From Methylibium rhizosphaerae (GTDB lineage: Bacteria > Pseudomonadota > Gammaproteobacteria > Burkholderiales > Burkholderiaceae_C), in assembly GCF_006386545.1 (NCBI RefSeq), contig NZ_SWAR01000015.1, positions 1-64,000 on the forward strand: a stretch of 64,000 nucleotides of DNA. Reading direction: 5' to 3'. A program made the position numbers and the translations under genes. The notes beneath the pieces were generated by a model. It did not search any database. It saw only the letters and a list, made by a program, of their open reading frames with translations, and was not told the DNA's origin. Of the stretch, positions 41,414 to 50,116 are shown in pieces (position 1 is the stretch's first letter; every line of letters starts with the position of its first letter).

Positions 41414-41712
41414 TGGCTGTCTTGCGCCCACGCAGCGCAGCCAGGGCAAGATGCTCGACGTCAGTGATGAGCAGGTCGGCGACTCGACACAGGCGGCACG
41501 GCAGAAGGCCCGTGTGCAGGCCTGCATGAGGGCCGCGGCTCGCCTGAACCGGCGCGCTACGGCGAATGCCTAGCTCCGTGTCGCTCAATCGCGGCGAGGC
41601 TCAGTGCGGTCAGGTAGTCGGCGTATCGCGATCAAAGCACGTCCCGATAAAGGTGCTCTTTGCCGGATGCGAGGCGGCGTCGGCCCGGCGCGCCGCTGAA
41701 ATGCTCGTTTCC
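41414..41712. other. 299-bp stretch before tRNA-Ser without a confident gene
   Basis: A 75-codon frame (41346-41573) overlaps the secreted-protein gene and has no recognisable features. Nothing else supportable is seen before the 3' end of the tRNA gene. Confidence 0.35.
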
Positions 41713-41802
41713 TGGCGGAAGCGGTGAGATTCGAACTCACGGAGGGCTTCCGCCCTCGCCGGTTTTCAAGACCGGTGCCTTAAACCGCTCGGCCACGCTT
41801 CC
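41713..41802 (-). tRNA. tRNA-Ser (anticodon TGA)
   Basis: Read on the minus strand, a 90-nt type II tRNA starts GGAAGCG and ends CGCTTCC-G-CCA, with the CCA encoded. The D-arm region GGCCGAGCGGTTTAAGGC, the anticodon loop CTTGAAA (anticodon TGA at 41768-41766), a long variable arm (GGGCGGAAGCCC) and the T loop GTTCGAATC are all present. It lies about 160 bp downstream of apaH. Confidence 0.97.
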
Positions 41803-41836
41803 AACATGCATCGCTCCGGCGAAACCGCCGGTTTTG

Positions 41837-41894
41837 GTCTTCGCTCACATCGCTGCGCGATATGAGCTCCGCCCCAACGCCTGAAGGCGTTGAC
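41837..41894. repeat. 58-bp hairpin-rich segment breaking the tRNA-like duplicate
   Basis: Two hairpins are visible. CTCACATCGC-TGC-GCGATATGAG (41844-41866) pairs at 9 of 10 positions, and CAACGCC-TGAA-GGCGTTG (41875-41892) pairs fully. The segment separates CGCCGGTTTT (41827-41836) from the tRNA-like half at 41895; in the true tRNA gene these two sequences are contiguous. Confidence 0.7.
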
Positions 41895-41930
41895 CAAGAC
41901 CGGTGCCTTGAACCGCTCGGCCACGCTTCC
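41895..41930 (-). pseudogene. 5'-half duplicate of tRNA-Ser(TGA)
   Basis: Thirty-six bases match the 5' half of the neighbouring tRNA-Ser (41767-41802) at 35 of 36 positions, from the first base through the anticodon stem to the middle of the anticodon loop. A further 10 bp of the 3' anticodon arm recur at 41827-41836 after a 58-bp interruption. The variable arm, T arm and acceptor 3' strand are missing, so it cannot make a normal tRNA. Confidence 0.85.
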
Positions 41931-41960
41931 AGAAGAGGCGGCGATTGTAGGCCACGCCCC

Positions 41961-42785
41961 TCACAGCGGCGACTGCGCCTCCTCGCACCGCACCTGGATC
42001 ACCTCGCGTTCGCCGCCGTCCACCCGCACCGCGGTGAGCCGCCCGCCCCACACGCAGCCGGTGTCGATGGCCAGCAGCTCGCTCTGGTTGATGAGGCCGA
42101 GGGTGGACCAGTGGCCGAATGCAATCGGCACGCCGGCGGTGCGGCGGCCCGGCGCCTGGAACCACGGCACGTAGCCCAGCGGCGCGCTGTCCAGCCCCTC
42201 CTTGCTTTCGAACTCCAGCGCACCGTCGGTCGCACGGCAGAAGCGGATGCGCGTGAGCGCGTTGACCGCAAAGCGCCAGCGGTCGGCGCCGAGCAGGTCG
42301 TCTTTCCACTGGGAAGGCTCGTTGCCGTACATCACTCGCAGAAAGCCTTCGAGCTCGCCGCCGCGCAGCAGCGTCTCCACCTCGCCGGCGAGCCGCAGGG
42401 TGAGGTCGAGGTCCCACTGCGGCGCCACGCCGGCATGCACCATGAGCCAGCCGTGCTCGTACACGGCCAGTCGGTGCTCGCGCAGCCAGGCGATCCAGGC
42501 ATCGCGGTCGGGCGCTTCGAGGATGTCGCGCGTGGTGTCCTTGCGGTGGGGCTGGCGCAGTCCCGCAGCCACTGCCAGCAGGTGCAGGTCATGGTTGCCG
42601 AGCAGGCACACGGCCGCATCGCCGAAACCGCGCAGCGTGCGCAGCACGCCCAGCGAGTCCGGGCCGCGGTTGACGAGATCGCCCAGCATGTAGAGCCGGT
42701 CGCGCGAAGGAGAGAAGCCGATCTCGGCGAGCAGGCGGTCCAGTGCGTCGCAGCAGCCCTGGACGTCGCCGATCAGGTAATTCAT
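41961..42785 (-). CDS. apaH: Symmetrical bis(5'-nucleosyl)-tetraphosphatase
   Basis: A 274-residue metallophosphoesterase that splits Ap4A into two ADP and can also remove Np4 caps from RNA. The signature blocks are GDVQGCCDALDRLL, LGDLVNRGPDS, LLGNHDLHLLAVA and MVHAGVAPQWD, giving the Asp, His and Asn metal ligands. The C-terminal GHWSTLG and IDTGCVWGG complete the ApaH form. The start is at MNYLIGD (42785); the frame opens at 42875. Divergent from the CNNM/CorC-like gene. Confidence 0.96.
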   Translation of the reverse strand: MNYLIGDVQGCCDALDRLLAEIGFSPSRDRLYMLGDLVNRGPDSLGVLRTLRGFGDAAVCLLGNHDLHLLAVAAGLRQPHRKDTTRDILEAPDRDAWIAWLREHRLAVYEHGWLMVHAGVAPQWDLDLTLRLAGEVETLLRGGELEGFLRVMYGNEPSQWKDDLLGADRWRFAVNALTRIRFCRATDGALEFESKEGLDSAPLGYVPWFQAPGRRTAGVPIAFGHWSTLGLINQSELLAIDTGCVWGGRLTAVRVDGGEREVIQVRCEEAQSPL

Positions 42786-42886
42786 GGGGCAGGCCCGGTC
42801 GGGAAATTCGAGCGATTCTGCTACGCTTGGCGCCCCAAATACCGAAGGCCCGCCGCGCGCTCCCTCCCGCGGCACGGGCCTCCCCG

Positions 42887-44185
42887 ATGGACGTCGCGCT
42901 TCTCATCTTCCTGATCCTGCTCAACGGCGTATTTGCCATGTCTGAAATGGCGCTGGCCGCCAGCCGCAAGGCCCGGCTGCAGGTCATGGTCGAAAGCGGC
43001 GAGTCGGGGGCCAGCACGGCGATGGAGCTGCACGACAACCCGACGCAGTTCCTGTCCACGGTGCAGATCGGCATCACGTCCATCGGCATCCTGAACGGCA
43101 TCGTCGGCGAGGCGGCCTTTTCGGCGCCGCTGTCGACCTGGCTCAAGCGCAGCTTCAGCGTGCCGGAGCAGGTGGCCGACATCGGCTCGCTCGCCTTGGT
43201 GGTGGTGATCATCACCTACCTGACCATCATCTTCGGCGAGCTGGTACCCAAGCGCATCGGCCAGCTCTACCCCGAGGCGGTGGCGCGCATCGTGGCGCCG
43301 CCGATGCACTGGCTGTCCAGACTCGCGCGGCCGTTCGTGCGCCTGTTGTCCGGCAGCACCGTGGCCATGCTGAGCCTGCTGGGCATCCGCGAGAACTCGG
43401 CCCGCGGCGTCACCGAAGAAGAGATTGCCGCCAGCCTCGAAGAAGGGCTGGACGCCGGCGTCATCGAGGCGCACGAGCACCAGATGGTGCGCAACGTGTT
43501 CCGGCTCGACGAACGCCAGATCGGCTCGATGATGATTCCGCGCGGCGACATCGTCTGGCTCGACCTGGAGGACCCGATCGCCACCACGCTGGCGCGCATG
43601 GCCGAACACGACCACTCGCGCTACCCGGTGTGCCGCGGCGGCCTCGACGACATCGTCGGTGTCATCGCGGCACAGCACTTGCTGCACCAGCTCACGCAAG
43701 GCAAGAGCGTGTCGCTCGAAGAGAAGCTGCAGCCGCCGGTGTTCGTGCCCGAAACGCTCACCGGCATGGAGTTGCTGGAGCACTTCCGCGGCTCGGGCAC
43801 CCAGATGGTCTTCGTGGTCGACGAATACGGTGAAGTGCAGGGCGTGATCACGCTGCGCGACGTGCTGGAGGCGATCACCGGCGAGTTCGCCAGCGGCGTG
43901 CCCGAAGATGCCTGGGCCGTGCAGCGCGACGACGGCTCCTGGCTCATCGACGGGCTGATCCCCATTCCCGAACTGAAGGATCGGCTCGAGCTCAAGGACC
44001 TGCCCGACGAAGACCGCGGGCGCTACAACACCCTGGCCGGCTTCGTGATGCTGCTGCTGGGCCGGCTGCCCCGCACCGCCGACGTGGTGGAGTGGGGCGG
44101 CTGGCGTTTCGAGGTCGTCGACCTCGATGGCAAGCGCGTCGACAAGGTGCTGGCTTCGCCCATTCCTGCTGGAGACCACGAATGA
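42887..44185 (+). CDS. HlyC/CorC (CNNM) family membrane protein
   Basis: A 432-residue protein with the DUF21/CNNM membrane domain (about 1-190, four hydrophobic segments; FLILLNGVFAMSEMAL, FLSTVQIGITSIGILNG, TIIFGELVPKRI). A pair of CBS domains (about 205-330, MIPRGDIVWLD, VFVVDEYGEVQGVIT) and a C-terminal CorC_HlyC domain follow. Such proteins are linked to magnesium/cobalt efflux or membrane integrity; hemolysin naming is historical. The start at 42887 is the first ATG with a membrane helix directly after it. The stop overlaps the SapC gene as ATGA. Confidence 0.92.
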   Translation: MDVALLIFLILLNGVFAMSEMALAASRKARLQVMVESGESGASTAMELHDNPTQFLSTVQIGITSIGILNGIVGEAAFSAPLSTWLKRSFSVPEQVADIGSLALVVVIITYLTIIFGELVPKRIGQLYPEAVARIVAPPMHWLSRLARPFVRLLSGSTVAMLSLLGIRENSARGVTEEEIAASLEEGLDAGVIEAHEHQMVRNVFRLDERQIGSMMIPRGDIVWLDLEDPIATTLARMAEHDHSRYPVCRGGLDDIVGVIAAQHLLHQLTQGKSVSLEEKLQPPVFVPETLTGMELLEHFRGSGTQMVFVVDEYGEVQGVITLRDVLEAITGEFASGVPEDAWAVQRDDGSWLIDGLIPIPELKDRLELKDLPDEDRGRYNTLAGFVMLLLGRLPRTADVVEWGGWRFEVVDLDGKRVDKVLASPIPAGDHE

Positions 44186-44940
44186 ATTTCCCTTCCGCCC
44201 TCTACAAGGACCCGGTGCTGCTCGACCGCAACGAACACCGCGGCAAGCGCATCAGCAAGCTCACCGACTTTTCGGTGGCTGCCGAGATGAACGCGATGTT
44301 CGTCAACGTGGTCGAGTTCGCCGAGGCCGCGAAGGAATACCCGGTGGCCTTCCTGCCGGTGCCCGAGTCTTCGCAGGACAAGCCGGTCGTGAGCCCGGTG
44401 GTGCTGCTGGGCCTGCGTGACCGCGAGAACCTGTACGTCAACGAAGGCAAGTGGGACGCACGCTACATCCCGGGCTACCTGCGCCGCTATCCCCTGGCCT
44501 ATGCCAAGAGCGGAGACGAGCGCGTGAGCGTCGTGATCGATCAGGCCTGGTCCGGCTTCAACGACGCCGAAGGCGAGCTGCTGGTCGAGCCGTCCGGGGA
44601 GGCCGCGCCGTACCTGAAGCAGATGATGGAATTCCTCGACGCCTTCGAGCGCGAGGGGGGCCGCACCCGGGCCTTCTGCGAACGCCTCGTGCAGCTCGAC
44701 CTGCTGCGCGGCGGCACGGTCGACGGCCAGCTGCCTGACGGCTCGCCGCTGCGGGTCGAAGGCTTTTTCGCGGTGGACGAGCAGAAGCTGCTCGGCCTGC
44801 CCGATGCCGACCTGCTGGAGCTCGTCAAGAGCGGCGCAATGGGCTTGATCCATGCGCACATGCTGTCGATGTCGAACGTGCAGCGGCTGTTCGAGAAGCT
44901 GGGGCAGCGGCTGGGCAAGGTTTCCGCGCCGCTGCAATAA
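44182..44940 (+). CDS. SapC family protein
   Basis: A 252-residue protein matching the SapC family: an N-terminal region with FSVAAEMNAMFVNVVEFAEAAKEYPVAF, RENLYVNEGKWDARYIPGYLRRYPLA and a C-terminal segment VEGFFAVDEQKLLGLPD. Named for the S-layer-associated protein SapC of Campylobacter, but soluble here with no signal peptide. Coupled by ATGA to the upstream membrane protein. Function in proteobacteria is not defined. Confidence 0.87.
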   Translation: MNFPSALYKDPVLLDRNEHRGKRISKLTDFSVAAEMNAMFVNVVEFAEAAKEYPVAFLPVPESSQDKPVVSPVVLLGLRDRENLYVNEGKWDARYIPGYLRRYPLAYAKSGDERVSVVIDQAWSGFNDAEGELLVEPSGEAAPYLKQMMEFLDAFEREGGRTRAFCERLVQLDLLRGGTVDGQLPDGSPLRVEGFFAVDEQKLLGLPDADLLELVKSGAMGLIHAHMLSMSNVQRLFEKLGQRLGKVSAPLQ

Positions 44941-44953
44941 CCGTTCGGCGTTC

Positions 44954-45787
44954 TCAGGCGGAGCGCGCGGACGGCAGCGCTCCCAGCCGCTGCGACACCT
45001 CGCCGGCGCAGGCCACCAGCGCTCGCGCGAGGGCGCCTTCGGGGTGCACGTCGAACAAGGCCGTCGGCCCGATGGCCGTCACGCTCATCACGATGTCGCC
45101 GCTGTGCTTGAACACGGGCGCGGCCATCGCGCTCACGCCGGGCACCAGTTCGTCCACCGTGTGGCCGTAGCCCTGGCGCCGCACGCCTTCGAGCGTCGCC
45201 TCGAAATCCACCCATCTGGGCCGCGGCCGCGGCGGGCTTGACGCCAGCCGCTGCTCGCGGGCCTGTTCCTCGTCGAACGCCGCGCGCACTTGCGCGCGCG
45301 GCAGGAAGGCCGCGAACAGCCGGCCCGAGGCCGTGTCGGTGAGCGACATCACCGTGCCGTGCCGCATGTTGACCCGCACCGCGGTGGGCGCTTCCTCCAC
45401 CTGCACGATGGTCGGCCCGTAGGTGCCCCAGATGCCCAGCGCCACCGTGTGGCCGATGCGTTGCGCCAGCTCGGGCAGCAGTGGAGTGGCCACCCGCACC
45501 GGGTCGGCCTGCTGCAGGCTGATGAGGCCCAGCTGCAAGGCCAGCGGTCCCAGGCCGTAGCGGCCGCTGCTCGGGTCCTGCTCGATGAGCCCCAGCTTGC
45601 CGAAGCTCACCAGGTAGGGATGGGCCTTGGCCGGTGCCATGCCGGCTTCGCGGGCCAGGTCCTTCAGGGCCATGGGCCGGCCCTGGTGCACCAGGGCCCG
45701 CAGCAATTGGCCGCCCACTTCCACGCTCTGGATGCCGCGGCGGTCGCGTTCGGCCGGCTCTTCCGGCCCTGCTGATTCGTCGGTCAC
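44954..45787 (-). CDS. IclR family regulator, probable control of the homogentisate genes
   Basis: A 277-residue IclR protein: N-terminal winged helix (about 17-80; MALKDLAREAGMAPAKAHPYL) and C-terminal ligand domain with VALGIWGTYGPTIVQVE, SGRLFAAFLP and VPGVSAMAAPVFKHSGDIVMSVTAIGP. It is divergent from the MBL/flavoprotein/hmgA/fahA operon, the usual place for its regulator. An ATTAG...CTAAT inverted repeat sits in the 136-bp gap. Effector probably an aromatic acid of the pathway, by context. Confidence 0.9.
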   Translation of the reverse strand: MTDESAGPEEPAERDRRGIQSVEVGGQLLRALVHQGRPMALKDLAREAGMAPAKAHPYLVSFGKLGLIEQDPSSGRYGLGPLALQLGLISLQQADPVRVATPLLPELAQRIGHTVALGIWGTYGPTIVQVEEAPTAVRVNMRHGTVMSLTDTASGRLFAAFLPRAQVRAAFDEEQAREQRLASSPPRPRPRWVDFEATLEGVRRQGYGHTVDELVPGVSAMAAPVFKHSGDIVMSVTAIGPTALFDVHPEGALARALVACAGEVSQRLGALPSARSA

Positions 45788-45808
45788 GGGTTAACCCTTA
45801 TGAAACTC

Positions 45809-45829
45809 ATTAGACATTAACGAACTAAT
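45809..45829. promoter_or_regulatory. Candidate operator between the IclR regulator and the hmg operon
   Basis: ATTAG (45809-45813) and CTAAT (45825-45829) form a perfect 5-bp inverted repeat with an 11-bp spacer in an AT-rich island. Related TTAGAC/GTCTAA words recur at 45811 and about 45872. An IclR dimer site is plausible; arms are short. Confidence 0.4.
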
Positions 45830-45923
45830 TGCCTAAGATCAAGTCAAGTTCAGAAATGGCAAACAAGTTCGTCTAAATCAAACTCCGGCGAGATTCTGCC
45901 CGCCCCTACCGAGGACCGCGAAC

Positions 45924-46880
45924 ATGAGCACCAAGGCCTTTGCCTCACAAGCCGACCTGGAAGAAAAGCGGGTCAGCTTCACCCGGCTGTCCGAGCACGC
46001 CTACGCCTACACCGCCGAAGGCGACCCCAACACCGGCATCGTGATCGGCGACGACGCGGTGATGGTGATCGACACCCAGGCCACGCCTGCGATGGCGCAG
46101 GACGTGATCCGCCGCATCCGCGAAGTGACCGACAAGCCCATCCGCTACGTGGTGCTGTCGCACTACCACGCGGTGCGCGTGCTGGGCGCTTCGGCCTATC
46201 AGCCGCAGCAGGTCATCGCGAGCCAGGACACCTACGACCTCATCGTCGAGCGTGGCGAGCAGGACAAGGCCAGCGAGATCGGCCGTTTCCCGCGCCTGTT
46301 CCGCAATGTGGAGACGGTGCCGCCCGGCCTCACCTGGCCGACGCTCACCTTCACCGGCCGCATGACGCTGTGGCTGGGCAAGCTGGAAGTCCAGCTGCTG
46401 CAGCTGGGCCGCGGGCACACCAAGGGCGACACGGTGGTGTGGCTGCCGCAGGACCGGGTGCTGTTCTCTGGCGACCTGGTCGAGTTCGACGCCACGCCCT
46501 ATGCCGGTGACGCCTATTTCCAGGACTGGCCGAAGACGCTGGACAACATCGCCGCGCTGAAGCCCCACGCCCTGGTGCCGGGCCGTGGTGCGGCGCTGCA
46601 GAACGAGGCCGCGGTGGCCCAGGGGCTGGCCGGCACCCGTGCCTTCGTCTCGGAGCTGTTTGCCAGCGTGCAGGCGGGGGCACGGGCTGGCAAGGACCTG
46701 AAGGCCGTCTACCGCGAGACCTACGACCGGCTCAAGCCCAGCTACGGGCAGTGGGTGATCTTCGACCACTGCCTGCCGTTCGACGTGACGCGTGCCTATG
46801 ACGAAGCCACGCAGTATGCCGACCCGCGCATCTGGACGGCCGAGCGCGACCAGCAGATGTGGCAGTCGCTCGAAGGCTGA
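45924..46880 (+). CDS. Metallo-beta-lactamase-fold protein with altered metal motif
   Basis: A 318-residue MBL-fold protein: GIVIGDDAVMVIDTQATPAMAQDVI, then YVVLSHYHAVRVLG where the standard HxHxDH motif should be, QLGRGHTKGDTVVWLP and LFSGDLVEFDATPYAGD. The first motif keeps two histidines but lacks the Asp and last His, so the metal centre is partial or mononuclear. Later His and Asp ligands remain. AGGA precedes the start by 8 bp. First gene of the aromatic operon; a ring-lactone or thioester hydrolase role is possible but not shown. Confidence 0.83.
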   Translation: MSTKAFASQADLEEKRVSFTRLSEHAYAYTAEGDPNTGIVIGDDAVMVIDTQATPAMAQDVIRRIREVTDKPIRYVVLSHYHAVRVLGASAYQPQQVIASQDTYDLIVERGEQDKASEIGRFPRLFRNVETVPPGLTWPTLTFTGRMTLWLGKLEVQLLQLGRGHTKGDTVVWLPQDRVLFSGDLVEFDATPYAGDAYFQDWPKTLDNIAALKPHALVPGRGAALQNEAAVAQGLAGTRAFVSELFASVQAGARAGKDLKAVYRETYDRLKPSYGQWVIFDHCLPFDVTRAYDEATQYADPRIWTAERDQQMWQSLEG

Positions 46881-46888
46881 GGGGCGCG

Positions 46889-48580
46889 ATGAAGCCGCTC
46901 GAACTGCCCGCAGCCGTGACCGGGGCGCAAGTCCAGGCGCTGGAGTTCGCCTATGAGCGCTCGCCCGACCAGGGCGCTGCGCAACCGGTGCGGCATGCGG
47001 TCGTCGTGGTCGGCGCCGGCCCGGTGGGCCTGTCGCTCGCCATCGACCTCGCCCAGCGCGGGCAGAAGGTGCTGCTGCTCGACAACGACAACCGCCTGTC
47101 CACCGGCTCGCGCGCCATCTGCTTCGCCAAGCGCACGCTGGAGATCTGGGACCGCCTGGGTGTGGGCGATCGCATGGTGGCCAAGGGCGTGGGCTGGAAC
47201 GTCGGCAAGGTGTTCTTCCGCGACGAGCTGCTCTACCGGTTCGACCTGCTGCCCGAAGAGGGCCATGAACGGCCGGCCTTCATCAACCTGCAGCAGTACT
47301 ACGCCGAGGCCTATCTCGTCGAGCGCGCCAGCGCATTGCCCAACCTCGAGATCCGCTGGAAGAACAACGTGGTCGCGCTGGAGCAGGGTGAGCGCGGCAC
47401 CAGGCTCGGAATCGACACGCCCGACGGCCGCTATGAGCTGCTGGCCGACTGGGTGGTGGCCTGCGACGGTTCGCGTTCGCCGCTGCGGGCCTTGGTGGGC
47501 GAAGCAAGCCACGGGCGGGTGTTCAAGGACCGCTTCCTGATCGCCGACGTGCGCATGGAAGCGCCGCCCCGCGCGCTGGGCGGGCCGCGCACAGGCGAAG
47601 GCGCCAGTGTGGGGCATGACGCTCCTGCGGCCGAACGCTGGTTCTGGTTCGACCCGCCGTTCCATCGCAACCAGAGCGTGCTGCTGCACATGCAGCCCGA
47701 CGGTGTGTGGCGTATCGACTTCCAGCTCGGCTGGGACGCCGACCCCGAAGAAGAGAAGAAGCCCGGGAACATCATCCCGCGGGTGAAGGCGCTGCTCGGC
47801 GACGACGCGAAGTTCGAGCTCGAGTGGGCCAGCGTCTACACCTTCGCCTGCCAGCGCATGGACCGCTTTCGCCTGGGGCGGGTGCTGTTCGCCGGCGACT
47901 CGGCCCACGGCGTGTCGCCGTTCGGTGCCCGTGGCGCCAACTCCGGCGTGCAGGACGCGGAAAACCTCGCCTGGAAGCTCGACCTCGTGCTGCGCGGCGA
48001 CGCGCCCGACGCCTTGCTCGACAGCTATGCGAGCGAGCGCGAATACGCGGCCGACGAGAACATCCGCAACTCCACCCGGGCCACCGACTTCATCACGCCC
48101 AAGAGCGAGGTGTCGCGCCTGTTCCGCGATGCAGTGCTCGACCTGGCGCGCCAGCACCCGTTCGCGCGCAAGCTGGTCAACAGCGGCAGGCTGTCGGTGC
48201 CGGCCACCCTGCACGACTCATCGCTCAACACGCCCGACACGGACAGCTTCGAAGGCGCCATGGTGCCGGGCGCGCCGGCCGCCGATGCACCGCTGTCGAT
48301 CGACGGCCGCCGGACCTGGCTGCTGCGCGAGCTGGCACAGGGCTTCACCCTGCTGGTGTGGGACGCGTTGCCTGCATGGGCCGACGGGCTGCCGCTGAAG
48401 CGGCTCGTGTTGTCGCCGGCGCAGGACCCGCAAGGCTGCCTGGCCCGGCGCTACGACCTGCAGCCGGGCACCGCCTACCTGCTGCGACCCGACCAGCATG
48501 TGTGCGCACGCTGGCGCCAGCCCGCCGAAGCCGTCGTGCGGGCGGCACTGGCCCGCGCCTGCGCGCTGCCGCCGCCATGA
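46889..48580 (+). CDS. FAD-dependent aromatic hydroxylase, possibly 3-hydroxyphenylacetate 6-hydroxylase flavoprotein
   Basis: A 563-residue class A flavoprotein monooxygenase. The Rossmann motif VVVVGAGPVGLSLAIDLAQRG is at about 37, the DG motif VACDGSRSPLRALVG at about 190, and the GD motif GRVLFAGDSAHGVSPFGARGANSG at about 330, as in PheA/MhpA. A thioredoxin-like C-terminal segment follows. It is followed by a 69-residue protein, then hmgA and fahA. Pseudomonas putida makes homogentisate with a flavoprotein plus small coupling protein (MhaAB), and this pair has that layout. Substrate is inferred from context. Start at 46889; overlaps the next frame's ATG. Confidence 0.82.
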   Translation: MKPLELPAAVTGAQVQALEFAYERSPDQGAAQPVRHAVVVVGAGPVGLSLAIDLAQRGQKVLLLDNDNRLSTGSRAICFAKRTLEIWDRLGVGDRMVAKGVGWNVGKVFFRDELLYRFDLLPEEGHERPAFINLQQYYAEAYLVERASALPNLEIRWKNNVVALEQGERGTRLGIDTPDGRYELLADWVVACDGSRSPLRALVGEASHGRVFKDRFLIADVRMEAPPRALGGPRTGEGASVGHDAPAAERWFWFDPPFHRNQSVLLHMQPDGVWRIDFQLGWDADPEEEKKPGNIIPRVKALLGDDAKFELEWASVYTFACQRMDRFRLGRVLFAGDSAHGVSPFGARGANSGVQDAENLAWKLDLVLRGDAPDALLDSYASEREYAADENIRNSTRATDFITPKSEVSRLFRDAVLDLARQHPFARKLVNSGRLSVPATLHDSSLNTPDTDSFEGAMVPGAPAADAPLSIDGRRTWLLRELAQGFTLLVWDALPAWADGLPLKRLVLSPAQDPQGCLARRYDLQPGTAYLLRPDQHVCARWRQPAEAVVRAALARACALPPP

Positions 48581-48591
48581 GGACACGCACC

Positions 48592-48801
48592 ATGCCGCTC
48601 ATCACCGAACCCCACCTCGAAGCGCCCGACGACTTCTACGAAGCCTTGATCGACGCCCACAAGGACCTCGACGCAGCCGAAAGCCATGCGCTCAACGCCC
48701 GCCTCGTGCTGCTGCTGGCCAATCACATCGGATCGCTCGACGTGCTGAAGGAGGCGCTCGCCGCCGCACGCGCACGGTCCGTGGCCCCCGCATCGAATTG
48801 A
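48592..48801 (+). CDS. DUF2783 small protein, candidate coupling partner of the hydroxylase
   Basis: A 69-residue soluble, helical protein with the DUF2783 pattern [35 protein letters not shown]. It begins 11 bp after the flavoprotein (GAGGA 8 bp upstream of this ATG); an in-frame ATG at 48577 would overlap the flavoprotein stop as ATGA and add five residues. In the known MhaAB system a protein of similar size prevents uncoupled NADH use by the flavoprotein; that role here is an inference from size and order. Confidence 0.78.
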   Translation: MPLITEPHLEAPDDFYEALIDAHKDLDAAESHALNARLVLLLANHIGSLDVLKEALAAARARSVAPASN

Positions 48802-48823
48802 ACCGACCGAAAGCAAACTGCTC

Positions 48824-50110
48824 ATGAACCCACGTCAATACCAATCAGGATTCGGCAACCAGTTCTCCACCGAGGCGGTCGAAGGCGCGCTGCCGCGCGG
48901 CCGCAACAGCCCGCAGAAGGTCTCCCTCGGCCTGTATGCCGAGCTGGTGTCGGGCAGTGCCTTCACCGCGCCGCGCGCCGAGAACCACCGCAGCTGGCTG
49001 TACCGACGCCAGCCCTCGGTGGTGACGAGCGGCTATGCGCCGTACGCGCAGCCCTTTCTCAAGACCGGCGCGAAGGCCGGCGTGGCGATGCCGCCCGACC
49101 CGTTGCGCTGGCACCCCGCGCCGATCCCCGAAACGCCGCTGGACTTCGTGGACGGCCTGCGCACCGTCGTCGTCAATGGCGACCCGGATGCGCAATGCGG
49201 CATGGCCGCGCACCTGTACCTCGCCAACCGGTCGATGCAGCGGCGGGCCTTCGTCAATGCCGACGGCGAGATGCTGCTGGTGCCGCAGGAGGGCGAGATC
49301 ACCATCACCACCGAGCTGGGCGTGCTGGACGTGAAGCCGGGCGAGGTGGCCCTGCTGCCGCGCGGCATCGCGTTCAAGGTCACGGTGGCCGGCCCCTCGC
49401 GCGGTTATGTCTGCGAAAACTACGGCGCGCCGTTCCGCCTGCCGGAGCTGGGGCCCATCGGCAGCAACGGCCTCGCGAACCCGCGCGACTTCCTGGCGCC
49501 GGTGGCTGCGTTCGAAGACGCGCAGGGCGACTACGAGATCGTCAAGAAGTACGGCGGGGCCCTGTGGCGCGCGACGCAGAAGCACACGCCGTTCAACGTC
49601 GTGGCCTGGCACGGCAACCTCGCGCCGCTGAAGTACGACACCGCCAACTTCATGACCATCGGCTCGATCAGCTTCGACCATCCGGATCCGTCGATCTTCA
49701 CCGTGCTCACCTCGCCGTCGGACACGCCGGGCACGGCCAACTGCGACTTCGTGATCTTCCCGCCGCGCTGGATGGTGGCCGAGGACACCTTCCGGCCGCC
49801 GTGGTACCACCGAAACCTGATGAGCGAGTTCATGGGCCTGGTGTACGGGCAGTACGACGCCAAGCCCGAAGGCTTCAAGCCCGGCGGCATGAGCCTGCAC
49901 AACTGCATGGTGCCGCACGGCCCCGACACCGAAGCCTTCGACAAGGCGAGCAACGCGCCGCTGGCGCCGCACAAGCTCGACAACACGCTGGCCTTCATGT
50001 TCGAAAGCCGCTGGCGCTTCCACCCGACCGAGTTCGCGCTGAACGAGGCGCCGCTGGACAAGGCCTATGCCGACTGCTGGGCCGGGCTGGGTGATCACTT
50101 CAAGGCCTGA
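48824..50110 (+). CDS. hmgA: Homogentisate 1,2-dioxygenase
   Basis: A 428-residue enzyme opening the ring of homogentisate to 4-maleylacetoacetate. It begins [14 protein letters not shown], a family hallmark. Iron ligands fall in [19 protein letters not shown] (His and Glu) and [10 protein letters not shown] (His). A catalytic His lies in the [17 protein letters not shown] area. Length is as expected. Fumarylacetoacetase follows after 6 bp. Confidence 0.98.
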   Translation: MNPRQYQSGFGNQFSTEAVEGALPRGRNSPQKVSLGLYAELVSGSAFTAPRAENHRSWLYRRQPSVVTSGYAPYAQPFLKTGAKAGVAMPPDPLRWHPAPIPETPLDFVDGLRTVVVNGDPDAQCGMAAHLYLANRSMQRRAFVNADGEMLLVPQEGEITITTELGVLDVKPGEVALLPRGIAFKVTVAGPSRGYVCENYGAPFRLPELGPIGSNGLANPRDFLAPVAAFEDAQGDYEIVKKYGGALWRATQKHTPFNVVAWHGNLAPLKYDTANFMTIGSISFDHPDPSIFTVLTSPSDTPGTANCDFVIFPPRWMVAEDTFRPPWYHRNLMSEFMGLVYGQYDAKPEGFKPGGMSLHNCMVPHGPDTEAFDKASNAPLAPHKLDNTLAFMFESRWRFHPTEFALNEAPLDKAYADCWAGLGDHFKA

Positions 50111-50116
50111 GAGCAC

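Noticed and set aside
41346-41573. A 75-codon ORF overlapping the small secreted-protein gene
   Set aside because: No ribosome site, no recognisable feature, and it overlaps the better-supported gene at 41198-41413.
45924-46880. Calling the MBL protein a beta-lactamase
   Set aside because: The HxHxDH motif is altered and it heads an aromatic-degradation operon, so resistance is not supported.
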